From: Clostridiales bacterium
Lineage (GTDB): Bacteria; Bacillota; Clostridia; Saccharofermentanales; Saccharofermentanaceae
Assembly (NCBI GenBank): GCA_017964005.1
Contig: JAGCSR010000029.1
Span: 1 to 52,360, forward strand
Length of the DNA stretch: 52,360 nucleotides
Direction of reading: 5' to 3'
Made by a program: the position numbers and the translations under genes. The notes below the pieces were generated by a model that had not been told where the DNA came from, searched no databases, and saw only the letters and a list, made by a program, of their open reading frames with translations. Below, piece by piece: positions 25,070 to 33,224 of this stretch. Every line of letters begins with the position of its first letter. Position 1 is the first letter of the stretch.

Positions 25070-25675
25070 TCAAACTACACTAATATAGGCCGTCCTTAAC
25101 ATTCCGGATTTAATACCTACAGTAACTGTAACCGGTTTTGTAGGGCCTGTGATAGTGACCTGTTTGGAAACAGTCTCATTGATCTTTTGGAAGAAACCGC
25201 CTACACTGGCCACTATCTTATATTTGCCGGGTGCAAGATTAAAACCCTGAGTATCTCCGTCCTTGAATACTACCTTTTGAGGCCCGGGGGTGATCTTAAG
25301 GCTCATGTCGATCGCCGGGTCACCGGCTATAAATGTCACTATGAAATTTGGTTCGCCAGTATGGTCCTGCTTGTGGATAACAACACCTGAATGGACAACA
25401 TTTACCGATCCGCTGACCTCAAGGGTCTTGATAGCATTTTGAACGAGACACTCTGTCCCGCAGGACTCGCATCTGGCAATCTTCTGGGAAGGATCTACTC
25501 TTAAGTGAGCGCTGCAATTAGGACACATCGCAGGAACAAAAGCCGGACCGTTATCCTGGCTTTGAGGTTCGGCAGCAGGTGCAACTGCAGGGCCGACCTC
25601 ACCTTGAGGTGTACCACACTGTAAACAGAACTTAGCGCCATCAGGCAATTGCTGCCCACAATTCATGCAAAACAT
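25070..25675 (-). CDS. Double zinc-ribbon protein with PEGA-like beta domain
   Basis: A 201-residue protein. Ribbon one is CMNCGQQLPDGAKFCLQCG at residues 3-21. A Pro/Ala/Glu linker follows, then ribbon two, CPNCSAHLRVDPSQKIARCESCG. Then come VSGSVNVVHSG and a beta domain with LAPGKYKIVASVGGFFQKI, which resembles PEGA-type domains. The start has AGGAGG upstream. It is related to the 22958-23401 protein. Function unknown. Confidence 0.65.
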   Translation of the reverse strand: MFCMNCGQQLPDGAKFCLQCGTPQGEVGPAVAPAAEPQSQDNGPAFVPAMCPNCSAHLRVDPSQKIARCESCGTECLVQNAIKTLEVSGSVNVVHSGVVIHKQDHTGEPNFIVTFIAGDPAIDMSLKITPGPQKVVFKDGDTQGFNLAPGKYKIVASVGGFFQKINETVSKQVTITGPTKPVTVTVGIKSGMLRTAYISVV

Positions 25676-25740
25676 TTGAGTCCTCCTGTTACTTTGATAT
25701 TCTTTAATTTATATTGCCATATTCTTTTCGATACACCTGA

Positions 25741-26961
25741 TCAGATCTTACCCCTGTACCACTCTGAATAACCGTCGAGGACTAACTCGACGACGAAACA
25801 AAGCTTGCCGTTTTTGTCGATGTAGGGCTGGGGATCCTTGATGTAGCCGCCTACGCTTTTCGCGTAGCTTTCGAGCTTGGATTCAACGGCCTTGCGGAAA
25901 GTCGTGTGGTCTGAGCCGAACTTGACGAGAGCATCAACACGGTCCATTATCTTGCCGGTCATGGAGTTTATGTTATAGACTCTGACCGCCGTGGTATATT
26001 CGATATCATCTTCGTAGAGGCTTATCTGGAACTCTTCTACAACGATACTTACATAACCTCTGCCGATATGGTAGTCGTATGTAAGATAACGGAAGTCCAC
26101 GCCGGACGATACGGTTTTGGCTTTATCAAAGGAGTTTATGGCTTTTTTGCAGTCCCTTAAGATCTGGTCGTTGGCCACATCCGTATTCTTGCCGCTGATG
26201 GTAACCTTGGGGAGCTTGCAGGTATAGGTGGAGCTGTATCCAAGGTCGACGATCTTGAATGTTTTGGTCTTCTTATACTGGTTGGTGACCTTTACTTCGG
26301 GGATCTCGGGAGGGAGATTCCTGGGCTCGGGCTTGCCGGAATACTTCCAAAGGAAAGTTACGATCTGTCTTCTCAGGCACTTCTCGTTGGGCTTGAAGGT
26401 GCCGTTCTTATATCCTGCCACTATTCCCTTCTCGGATGCCCAGAGGACTGCGTCGTAGTAGTAAGCGCCCTTCTTGACATCGGAGAACTTGCTTGATTTT
26501 GCTTTCGGGGCGGGCTTGCCTGCCATCCTCCAAAGGAATGTGACCGTTTGGGCTCTGGTGCAGACATTGTTAGGCTTGAATTTGGTCTTGGAGTAACCTG
26601 TGGTTATGCCTTTCTCCACGGCCCAGAGTACCGAGTTATAGTAGTAGGCGCTCTTCTTGACATCCTTGAAGCTGCAGGATGTGGTCTTGGGGGCGGGACT
26701 CCCCTTCATGCGCCAAAGGAATGTTACCATCTGGGCTCTGGTGCAGTCGTTGCCCGGTTTGAAGGTTCCGTCCTTATAACCGGTGGTGATGCCGTTCTCG
26801 GAAGCCCAATATACGGGCTTGAACCAGAATTCCTTGGAATTCCAGACATCAGAGAAACCGTCTATGGTTGCGGCATTAAGTTCCTGGCGCTTAGGCGGCG
26901 CGATGCCGACCAGGACACTGACCGCTAAGACAAAGACTACGAGCTTGATGAGATTCTTCAT
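25741..26961 (-). CDS. Secreted SLH protein with DUF4163/DUF3298-like C-terminus
   Basis: The start at 26961 (MKNLIKLVVFVLAVSVLVG, signal peptide) has AAAGGGG upstream; the longer reading lacks a leader. Three SLH repeats (residues about 40-215; FSDV, KDGTFKPGNDCTRAQMVTFLWR and so on) are followed by a ~190-residue domain (CKLPKVTISGKNTDVANDQI..., ATTAVRVYNINSMTGKIM-like, ending YSEWYRGKI). That domain resembles DUF4163/DUF3298, found at the exported end of anti-sigma and deacetylase proteins such as RsiV and PdaC. Likely a wall-anchored protein; ligand unknown. Confidence 0.8.
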   Translation of the reverse strand: MKNLIKLVVFVLAVSVLVGIAPPKRQELNAATIDGFSDVWNSKEFWFKPVYWASENGITTGYKDGTFKPGNDCTRAQMVTFLWRMKGSPAPKTTSCSFKDVKKSAYYYNSVLWAVEKGITTGYSKTKFKPNNVCTRAQTVTFLWRMAGKPAPKAKSSKFSDVKKGAYYYDAVLWASEKGIVAGYKNGTFKPNEKCLRRQIVTFLWKYSGKPEPRNLPPEIPEVKVTNQYKKTKTFKIVDLGYSSTYTCKLPKVTISGKNTDVANDQILRDCKKAINSFDKAKTVSSGVDFRYLTYDYHIGRGYVSIVVEEFQISLYEDDIEYTTAVRVYNINSMTGKIMDRVDALVKFGSDHTTFRKAVESKLESYAKSVGGYIKDPQPYIDKNGKLCFVVELVLDGYSEWYRGKI

Positions 26962-27061
26962 GGTTGTTCCCCTTTGACAGTTGATAGGATTGCTCCCTTT
27001 TGTAATTGTACACCTATAGGATTCCAAAAGTGCACCCTTATGTCTGTATTTGATTCTATTA

Positions 27062-27913
27062 TTACAGAACACTCTTAGCTTTTGGAGTTTGTATTTTTCT
27101 GTCTTTAGATATATTGATCGTGCAATTCTTAATAATCGAACCGCTTGGATGCAAAAATGACAGACCTACACCTAAACTGATCTGGATATCCTTGAGAATA
27201 ATAAAGCGGTCATGAAAATCCCGATCTGCACATAGATACACATGTACATTCCATTTAGCATACTCTTTCTTTATCAGAGCTTTTATCTCATTTTCAGAAG
27301 CAAAATCACTGTCTTCAAAGGAACAATATATATCTATTCTTGAACCGGGTGTTATTCTGGGCAGGTAGTATTTCTCAAAGGACTCCCTTCCGTTATTTGC
27401 TAAGAGATAACGGTCAATTATAGTGATATTCTTCTCATTTTCAAACAAATGTCCAAACCAAGCTGCATAAAAATCACATTTCTCAGATGCTTTTGCAACA
27501 TGATTAACAATAGGAAACGTATATCTGTTAAAGGCATTATTATCATTATTCCTAATACTTTCAGGAGTAGTAATCTTTACTTTCCCCAACTTATATGAAT
27601 CGAATTCTTCTTCCTGTGACACCAACACCTTCATCGGAACCTTGTCTACAAAACCAATAAGATTCTGTCTGGCGTCCAGCTCCGGGATATCCTTAAAACT
27701 CATGGAAGTCTCTTCGTTGTATGCAATACTGTCAAAGTATAATTCCAATTGATCGTGATACCGCTCAGGAACAGTGGAAAGATAATACTCAATTAACGAT
27801 GGACTAAGTATTACTCGATGTTGTTTGATCTTAGGGTACAGATTGGCATCGTCAAAAGGGTTCATTATCGAACCGATTATTGAAGATCCTAAACCGACAG
27901 TTAAGTTATACAT
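27062..27913 (-). CDS. Unknown protein with PLD-like HDRFI motif, partner of the ATPase
   Basis: A 283-residue protein without signal peptide. Residues about 1-190 are not recognisable. The C-terminal part reads RIDIYCSFEDSD..., then VHVYLCADRDFHDRFIILKD, then VGLSFLHPSG. The HDRFI stretch followed by a GLSFL strand resembles the phospholipase-D-like C-terminal domains seen in MIT-type and defence proteins, though the classical HxKxxxxD is not present. Its ATG lies 9 bases after the stop of the ATPase gene, and AAGGTG at that stop serves as its ribosome site. It is likely the effector of a two-gene ATPase system; this is inference. Confidence 0.6.
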   Translation of the reverse strand: MYNLTVGLGSSIIGSIMNPFDDANLYPKIKQHRVILSPSLIEYYLSTVPERYHDQLELYFDSIAYNEETSMSFKDIPELDARQNLIGFVDKVPMKVLVSQEEEFDSYKLGKVKITTPESIRNNDNNAFNRYTFPIVNHVAKASEKCDFYAAWFGHLFENEKNITIIDRYLLANNGRESFEKYYLPRITPGSRIDIYCSFEDSDFASENEIKALIKKEYAKWNVHVYLCADRDFHDRFIILKDIQISLGVGLSFLHPSGSIIKNCTINISKDRKIQTPKAKSVL

Positions 27914-27922
27914 GCAATCACC

Positions 27923-29644
27923 TTAGTTCATTGAATTCTTCAATAATTCCATTGACAATTCGTGAGCCTTGTCAAAGAAACCTGACGGCCATTTTTCTGC
28001 AAACTTACCATTGGGTAGGATCTTTAATTCTTTAACAAAGGCTCCACCATCCTCACTTTTGTCAACGTAGAACACCGCAACATCCTCATTGGTCAGTCTG
28101 CAATTCGGATCTGATACCAAAACCTGGATTTTTCTTATCAGATGTTCACTATGAGTTTCGATAAGCAATTTATTCTCTGTATCTATAACCGCCTCTGCAA
28201 ACAATTCGGCAAGTTCTGATTGCGCAGCAGGATGCAAATGCAGTTCCGGCTGTTCAATAACTATAGTCCTGCCATATTTATGCACTTGTGGCTCATCACT
28301 ATCGCTATCTTCATCGAGATCGTCATAATAGTAATATTCGTCAATATCATCTAATTCATCTTCATCGTCATATGTAAACTCTTCGTTTTCATCTCCCTTA
28401 TCGTCTTCAGGAAACATAAGAGGTTTATCACCAGACGGAAAAAGGCGTATTGCTTCATTAAGCGAATTACCGGAATATCTCGGGAATTTAATCCTCACTT
28501 TATCAGTGGGGAACTCATTAATACCTGCATCATAGGACTCAGCCAGGACCTGGATTATAACCGGCAGCATCTGTGAAATACCATACCCAACATCCATAAT
28601 GTTGGATTTGATCCCATTTCTATCTTCGAGCAAGATCTGATAATATCCGCTGTTAACTTCATCAACAATAAGTTTATATCCCATAAATCTTTCAACCCAT
28701 GCAGATATCTTGTCGATTAAAAGTTTGTTGTTCTGTAATCCGCTTATCAGAACAGAGCCGATATTCTCTCCATATCCACCCACGTTTTCTGTTTCAAACT
28801 CTTCGTCCCTGTAAATCCTTTTTGGGGCTTGTCTGAATGGGCCTATATAAGTAACCCTCGACAATTCATTACTGAAATTATGTCTGAAACGTTGTAGTAA
28901 ATCCTCGTACATATGAAATGCATTTGATATTTGAAAGAAATTCAGCTGATCCGGATCCTTTTTACCCTTTACCTTCCTCTCAATATATACGTCTTTCAAT
29001 TTATGGAATACATCAGGAACCAATTCACCAAAAATGCCATAACTATTCTTTACCAGACGGTCAGCATAACGGTCTAATTCAGGAAAGTAATTATCGATAA
29101 TTTCTGTTTCAATATCCTCCATAGCTGATGGATAGATATAAAATGCATATGTCTTTACACTTCCTATAACAACTTCAATTGGTTCCTCCGGAATCATTAC
29201 CAAATTACCTTTCCCAATAATTTGATATATTTTTATGCTGTACTTCCCATCATCAGTACGGTACAATCCGTAACTTAACGTTCCGTCAACATACACCTCA
29301 TTCTTTTCGATGATTATAGTCTTCTCATATTTTAGTAGTGAAACAACCAATTCAACCTCATGTTCCTTATTATGAATCTTCTCAAGACATTTCATGGAGA
29401 ATGAAATGGGTCCTTGTCCTCCGTTAAAGACTACATTCTCATAATTTCCGTAATCAATGTATGAACCGTAAAACTTTATAGGACTGCTAGTTCCCGAAGT
29501 AATAGTCTGTGCCAAAACGACCGGAAATCTGATCAAACTGCTCTTTCCGCAACTGTTTTTTCCGACTATGATAGTAATAGGCTTAAGATCAACGCAAGCG
29601 CAATCCCTGAATGACTTGATATTAGTGACAGAAAAAGAATCCAT
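27923..29644 (-). CDS. DUF3696-type SMC/ABC-like ATPase (defence-type)
   Basis: A 573-residue protein. Walker A is VGKNSCGKSSL (residues about 27-37) after FSVTNIKSFRD. The signature helix is GYGISQMLPVI (about 346-356). An unusual highly acidic insertion (about 400-445: DDEDELDDIDEYYYYDDLDED) precedes Walker B TIVIEQPELHLHP. ETHSEHLI is the switch region. The GFFD stretch near the C-terminus is the DUF3696 mark. Such ATPases are the sensor or motor half of many phage-defence pairs and here precede a probable PLD-like effector gene in one unit. GGAG precedes the ATG at 29644. Confidence 0.82.
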   Translation of the reverse strand: MDSFSVTNIKSFRDCACVDLKPITIIVGKNSCGKSSLIRFPVVLAQTITSGTSSPIKFYGSYIDYGNYENVVFNGGQGPISFSMKCLEKIHNKEHEVELVVSLLKYEKTIIIEKNEVYVDGTLSYGLYRTDDGKYSIKIYQIIGKGNLVMIPEEPIEVVIGSVKTYAFYIYPSAMEDIETEIIDNYFPELDRYADRLVKNSYGIFGELVPDVFHKLKDVYIERKVKGKKDPDQLNFFQISNAFHMYEDLLQRFRHNFSNELSRVTYIGPFRQAPKRIYRDEEFETENVGGYGENIGSVLISGLQNNKLLIDKISAWVERFMGYKLIVDEVNSGYYQILLEDRNGIKSNIMDVGYGISQMLPVIIQVLAESYDAGINEFPTDKVRIKFPRYSGNSLNEAIRLFPSGDKPLMFPEDDKGDENEEFTYDDEDELDDIDEYYYYDDLDEDSDSDEPQVHKYGRTIVIEQPELHLHPAAQSELAELFAEAVIDTENKLLIETHSEHLIRKIQVLVSDPNCRLTNEDVAVFYVDKSEDGGAFVKELKILPNGKFAEKWPSGFFDKAHELSMELLKNSMN

Positions 29645-29737
29645 TATATTTCTCCAGTGTATTGGGGCTTTGAATTATTATGAATGTAATTATACCATTT
29701 GCCAGACAGTCTTTATAGCATGAACTATTGATAATCC

Positions 29738-29787
29738 TTACCCCTTGCCGTTAGTGTACTTATCGTACTTATAGAGGAAGGTGACCC
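29738..29787 (-). pseudogene. Truncated SLH gene end
   Basis: The minus strand encodes VTFLYKYDKYTNGKG then TAA, an almost exact copy of the last residues of the SLH proteins ending at 7113 and 33225 (VTFLYKYDKFVNGKG). Upstream of this point the similarity stops abruptly. This is the tail of an SLH gene whose body has been lost, right next to the ATPase/PLD-like pair. Confidence 0.8.
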
Positions 29788-29848
29788 CATCCACTTATCG
29801 AGTATGTTATATCGCTGTTAATGATAATCAAATAAAAAATGACATCCC

Positions 29849-30085
29849 CTATGCACTTTGTCTCCCCTCATCTGCTTCATTCTCGTCCTCTGCGATTATC
29901 AGGTACGGGAGTGAAGGTTTGTCCTCATCCATGCTGAATCCCTTCTTGTCTTCCAGGTCCGTTAAGTTCTTTTGGCAGCCTACTATGAAGTCTCCGAATT
30001 CCTTGGCTTCTTTATAGGTGTCGAATGTCAGTTTCCAATCGCCGTTCTTTACCTGTCCTAATACCATTACCCTGAACTTGAGCAT
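29849..30085 (-). CDS. Small hypothetical protein, 78 aa
   Basis: Start ATG at 30085 has GAGAGGTG before it, which supports a real gene. The sequence (FRVMVLGQVKNGDWKLTFDTYKEAKEFGDFIVG..., acidic tail) is soluble and has no motif I recognise. It lies between the SLH remnant and the divergent HTH-DUF3990 gene. The 250 bases beyond its start hold no further gene I can support. Confidence 0.55.
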   Translation of the reverse strand: MLKFRVMVLGQVKNGDWKLTFDTYKEAKEFGDFIVGCQKNLTDLEDKKGFSMDEDKPSLPYLIIAEDENEADEGRQSA

Positions 30086-30265
30086 AAAGCACCTCTCATT
30101 CCAAAATCAGCTTTCCTGCGATCCTGCCTTACAGAATGTTATTTTGACGTAAATCTTGTTTGGGGAAACCTCCTTTCGTCCGGGTGGGGTGATAATGATA
30201 AACATCTTCGGGAGGGGATTGGTGTGCTGGGAGCATACTTTTGCACACAATTACGGGTAAACTAC

Positions 30266-30321
30266 TTTAAGTAATGTGATATAAACAAGTTATTGAACTT
30301 GTTTAAGTAATGTGTTATAAA
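30266..30321 (+). promoter_or_regulatory. Operator region: direct repeat around a palindrome
   Basis: TTTAAGTAATGTG-ATATAAA (30266-30285) recurs at 30302-30321 with a single change, 36 bases apart. Between and overlapping them ACAAGTT/AACTTGT (30285-30302) forms a palindrome. The array ends about 18 bases before the start of the HTH-DUF3990 gene. It is very likely its autoregulatory operator. Confidence 0.65.
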
Positions 30322-30339
30322 GCAGTTGAGGTAAGCAAT

Positions 30340-31209
30340 ATGGATATTAATATATCGAAGGACATACTTGCAATACGAGAGATCCTTAACCTGTCACAAC
30401 AGGAACTGGCGGATCTTCTCGGAGTGCAACAGATAACTGTCTCGAGAAATGAAATCGGTATGACTGAACCATCCGCAGCATTTCTTGAGAAGTTCTATAC
30501 TTTTGCATTCGACCAGAACATCAGCATCAACAGGCTGAAGGAAATGTTCTGTCAGGAAGAGATCAAACGAGGGCACCTGTTGCTTTATCATGGCGCCAAA
30601 GATTCCATTAACGGAAATATCAGTGTTAGCAGCGGAAGGACCAATAACGATTTCGGACCAGGGTTTTACACCGGAGAAACTTATTCTCAGGCTGTTTCAT
30701 TCGTATCCGGATTTGAAGACTCCTCTTTGTATCTTATCGATTTCGATAGCAAAGGACTTAAATGTAAGAAATATAGTGTAGATAGAGAGTGGATGCTGAC
30801 AATAGCATATTATCGCGGAACGTTGGGTAGATACCGGGATGATCCTTTGGTGACAAAAGTTATAAAGGAATCGCGCAAATGCGATTACATCATCGCTCCC
30901 ATCGCAGATAACAGGATGTTCCAGATAATCGATTCATTTATAGCAGGTGAGATAACCGATGAACAATGCAAGCATTGTTTAGCAGCCACACATCTCGGGA
31001 ATCAGTATGTACTTGTCAGTGAAAGATCCGCTGAGAATCTCAAAGTCCTTGAACATTGCTACCTGTCACAAGACGAGAAGAAATACTATCAGAATATCAG
31101 AAGTTCCGAAGCGAAACTCGGCAACGATAAAGTGAAACTGGCCAGAATCGAATACAGAGGACAAGGTCAATACATTGACGAGATCCTTCTTGAAGGCAAT
31201 AAAGGGTGA
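30340..31209 (+). CDS. HTH-DUF3990 fusion protein, probable toxin-antitoxin component
   Basis: A 289-residue protein. Residues about 1-65 are an XRE-type HTH (LNLSQQELADLLGVQQITVSRNEIG). Residues about 80-230 match DUF3990: LLYHGAKDSI, then NDFGPGFYTGETYSQAVSF. DUF3990 is an ADP-ribosyltransferase-like family often found in toxin or defence loci. The ATG at 30340 has GAGGTAAG six bases before it; an upstream reading from 30310 is less likely. The partner gene follows with almost no gap. The fused HTH suggests autoregulation through the repeats at 30266-30321. Enzymatic activity is inferred from the family, not shown. Confidence 0.72.
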   Translation: MDINISKDILAIREILNLSQQELADLLGVQQITVSRNEIGMTEPSAAFLEKFYTFAFDQNISINRLKEMFCQEEIKRGHLLLYHGAKDSINGNISVSSGRTNNDFGPGFYTGETYSQAVSFVSGFEDSSLYLIDFDSKGLKCKKYSVDREWMLTIAYYRGTLGRYRDDPLVTKVIKESRKCDYIIAPIADNRMFQIIDSFIAGEITDEQCKHCLAATHLGNQYVLVSERSAENLKVLEHCYLSQDEKKYYQNIRSSEAKLGNDKVKLARIEYRGQGQYIDEILLEGNKG

Positions 31210-31214
31210 ATGAT

Positions 31215-31697
31215 ATGAAAGAGATGGATAAAGACGGACTGATCCTGTGTGAACTTCAAGGCAAGGCTTTTGAATTGTCTGTTGATTTATGCGATGAGGG
31301 TTCCCAGATCTTTGTAAGAAGGTTCATGAACAGCAAGACGGCAAATGAGTTCGACACTCTTGCGATCCTTCAAACAAACCTCAGAGAAAGGGATGTGCTC
31401 GAACGCATCGATGAAGAATATGGGAAATCTGATTACGGTACGATAAAGTATTCTCAAAATGAGATGTTTTGGATCGGATATATCTACCGTTATTGGTCTT
31501 ACACATACGGTAAATCATCCAGGCAATTATACAGGATCGTAAAGCCCAAAGAACTCCGGGATCTGTTCCTTCCTTATCACACTCTATCCCCAGCTCAGGC
31601 AATCGAACGGATCTTGGAATCTAAGGGATTGCCAATCAATGAAGCTGATATACTTGCACGTCAATATGCTATATATCGAAGGATAAGAATGGCATGA
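31215..31697 (+). CDS. Unknown partner of the HTH-DUF3990 protein
   Basis: A ~160-residue acidic/basic soluble protein, without signal peptide, that I do not recognise. ATG at 31215 has AAAGGGTG seven bases before it; a GTG at 31206 that overlaps the previous stop is the alternative. Notable segments are NEMFWIGYIYRYWSYTYGKSSRQLY and a helical end (ILESKGLPINEADILARQYAIYRRIRMA). Gene order and overlap suit a toxin-antitoxin or effector-regulator pair, with this gene as the antitoxin or second subunit; that is inference. Confidence 0.55.
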   Translation: MKEMDKDGLILCELQGKAFELSVDLCDEGSQIFVRRFMNSKTANEFDTLAILQTNLRERDVLERIDEEYGKSDYGTIKYSQNEMFWIGYIYRYWSYTYGKSSRQLYRIVKPKELRDLFLPYHTLSPAQAIERILESKGLPINEADILARQYAIYRRIRMA

Positions 31698-31714
31698 TTG
31701 ATAATTTCCAACAC

Positions 31715-31739
31715 CAAAAAGGCTGCACGAGGCAGCCTT
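31715..31739 (-). terminator. Terminator of the DUF4230 operon
   Basis: AAGGCTGC/GCAGCCTT hairpin (31719-31739). On the minus strand the T-tract follows it, directly downstream of the lipoprotein gene at 31769. It may also slow transcription from the 31215 gene. Confidence 0.75.
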
Positions 31740-31768
31740 AGGGTCATTGTTGGGATTAGCTTTTCGGG

Positions 31769-32467
31769 TCAGGATGCGGCAGTAGTCTCAGTCGTCTCAG
31801 CTTCTGTCTCTGATGTTCCTCCCAGGAACTTCCACTGAACCTTGTACCTGGTGCCGCTCATCTCGGTAATCTGATCGATGTAGTTCTGGATCAGGTCCTG
31901 CGCGGTCTTCTCTGCAAGGGAGAAGTTCTTGGAATCTGCCATTATCTCTTTCTTGAGATTGACGTTGGCTTCCGCCAGAGCATCCGTAATGTCCTGGGCT
32001 CCGATCTCAACATCGTTGCGGTACCACTTGCGGGGCTTTAGGATCGGCTCGGTATGGGAATTGGGATCTACATCTATGGACAGGATCCTTGCATGAGGCA
32101 TATAGACGATGATGCTGTCATCGTCGATCACGACCTGGACTTTGTGTCCGTCAATACCGAATGTTGCCTGAGCCGTATATTCGAACCAGTAAGGGGTGTC
32201 TTCCTCACCTAAGTGTGTAAGTCCTGTTCCCGCCGACTTTACTGCCTTGGCGGTGTTATGGTAGTAGCACTTCAAGGTGGCAAGTTCGCAGATGGATCTG
32301 ATCTGATATTCGTCCGGTTCGAATGCTATTTCTTTTGTCTCCTGAGCGCTCGTCTCTTCTGCGGGAGCGCCGTCCTTGTTGGTCTGTTCCGCTTCTTTCT
32401 TGTTGCAGGAACAGAAGATGGTCAGGATCAATGCCATGGAGATTACGACTGTTAATATCTTACGCAT
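31769..32467 (-). CDS. DUF4230-type lipoprotein
   Basis: Start ATG at 32467 (MRKILTVVISMALILTIFCSC, lipobox) has GGAGGGG eight bases before it; a GTG at 32476 overlapping the previous stop is rejected as weaker. The mature part (ICELATLKCYYHNTAKA, VVIDDDSIIVYMPHARILSIDVDPN, NLKKEIMADSKNFSLAEKTAQDLI) matches the DUF4230 pattern. A Thr/Glu tail ends it. It is a paralogue of, and coupled to, the gene at 32473. Function unknown, envelope-located. Confidence 0.75.
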   Translation of the reverse strand: MRKILTVVISMALILTIFCSCNKKEAEQTNKDGAPAEETSAQETKEIAFEPDEYQIRSICELATLKCYYHNTAKAVKSAGTGLTHLGEEDTPYWFEYTAQATFGIDGHKVQVVIDDDSIIVYMPHARILSIDVDPNSHTEPILKPRKWYRNDVEIGAQDITDALAEANVNLKKEIMADSKNFSLAEKTAQDLIQNYIDQITEMSGTRYKVQWKFLGGTSETEAETTETTAAS

Positions 32468-32472
32468 ATCGA

Positions 32473-33153
32473 TCACCCCTCCCCTTCTTTGTCAGCAAAG
32501 TCGATAGTCACTTTGAACTGACCGTAGAACTGGCTGATGATGGGATTGACCATCGCTTTGACTTCGTTCAGTGTGGTCTCTTTTGCCAGGTCGAACATTA
32601 TGGAATCCTGCGGGAGCTTCTCTTTGAGATCTGCGATGCAGGTGTGCTGCGCCGTGGTGGTGATGGACGGGATATCGTAGAACTCGTCGATGATCATGAA
32701 GTCCAAAGATGCGGCATCAACATTAGTCTCCATCACTTTGACCTCGGGAAGGATGATGTTGATCTGCTTGGTATTCCAATCGATATTCAGCTTGATGTCC
32801 TTGGCTTCTATCCCGAGGACTACCGTTCCTTTGTAAGCAATGTAGTATAACGGTCTGTCACCCTCGGTGACCTTGGCGATGGAATCGTACTTATAGGTCA
32901 TGGTGCGGAGCTGAGAGATCCTGATAACATCTTCAAGATTGGCGCGGGACTTGACTTCGACTATCTTGCCTTCATGCCCGATGATCTTGTCATCTACAAA
33001 GCTCTCAGCCGCATCGGCAACTTCATCGACAGCTTTACGGTTAGCGGTACTCCTGCCGATGGCGATACCGATGATAAAGACTGCGGCAAGCAGTATCACC
33101 GCGACCACGATCCCGGTTATCAGCTTACTGCGGTTGTTGTAATGATTATTCAT
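32473..33153 (-). CDS. DUF4230 membrane-anchored protein
   Basis: A 226-residue protein with a single N-terminal membrane anchor (LITGIVVAVILLAAVFIIGIAIG) and an exported DUF4230 domain: IRISQLRTMTYKYDSIAKV, LGIEAKDIKLNIDW, INIILPEVKVMETNVD. Such proteins occur in pairs in Clostridia. Here the second is a lipoprotein whose start overlaps this stop region. The leader motif shared with the peptidases lies at 33184-33210. Confidence 0.78.
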   Translation of the reverse strand: MNNHYNNRSKLITGIVVAVILLAAVFIIGIAIGRSTANRKAVDEVADAAESFVDDKIIGHEGKIVEVKSRANLEDVIRISQLRTMTYKYDSIAKVTEGDRPLYYIAYKGTVVLGIEAKDIKLNIDWNTKQINIILPEVKVMETNVDAASLDFMIIDEFYDIPSITTTAQHTCIADLKEKLPQDSIMFDLAKETTLNEVKAMVNPIISQFYGQFKVTIDFADKEGEG

Positions 33154-33183
33154 ACATGTTCCCTTCCGGTGCCGTCATCAAAA

Positions 33184-33210
33184 CCTATAATCTATTCCAC
33201 AACTTGAATT
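33184..33210 (-). promoter_or_regulatory. Leader motif copy at the DUF4230 operon
   Basis: The minus strand reads CAAGTTGTGGAATAGATTATAGG, about 30-55 bases before the ATG at 33153. It matches the boxes at 20112 and 21861 in its core, AAGTTGT..AATAG.TTA. Confidence 0.4.
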
Positions 33211-33224
33211 ATACACTATTAACC

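Noticed and set aside
29781..30017. 78-codon plus-strand frame
   Set aside because: Antisense to the small minus-strand gene at 29849-30085, which has a strong GAGAGGTG ribosome site.
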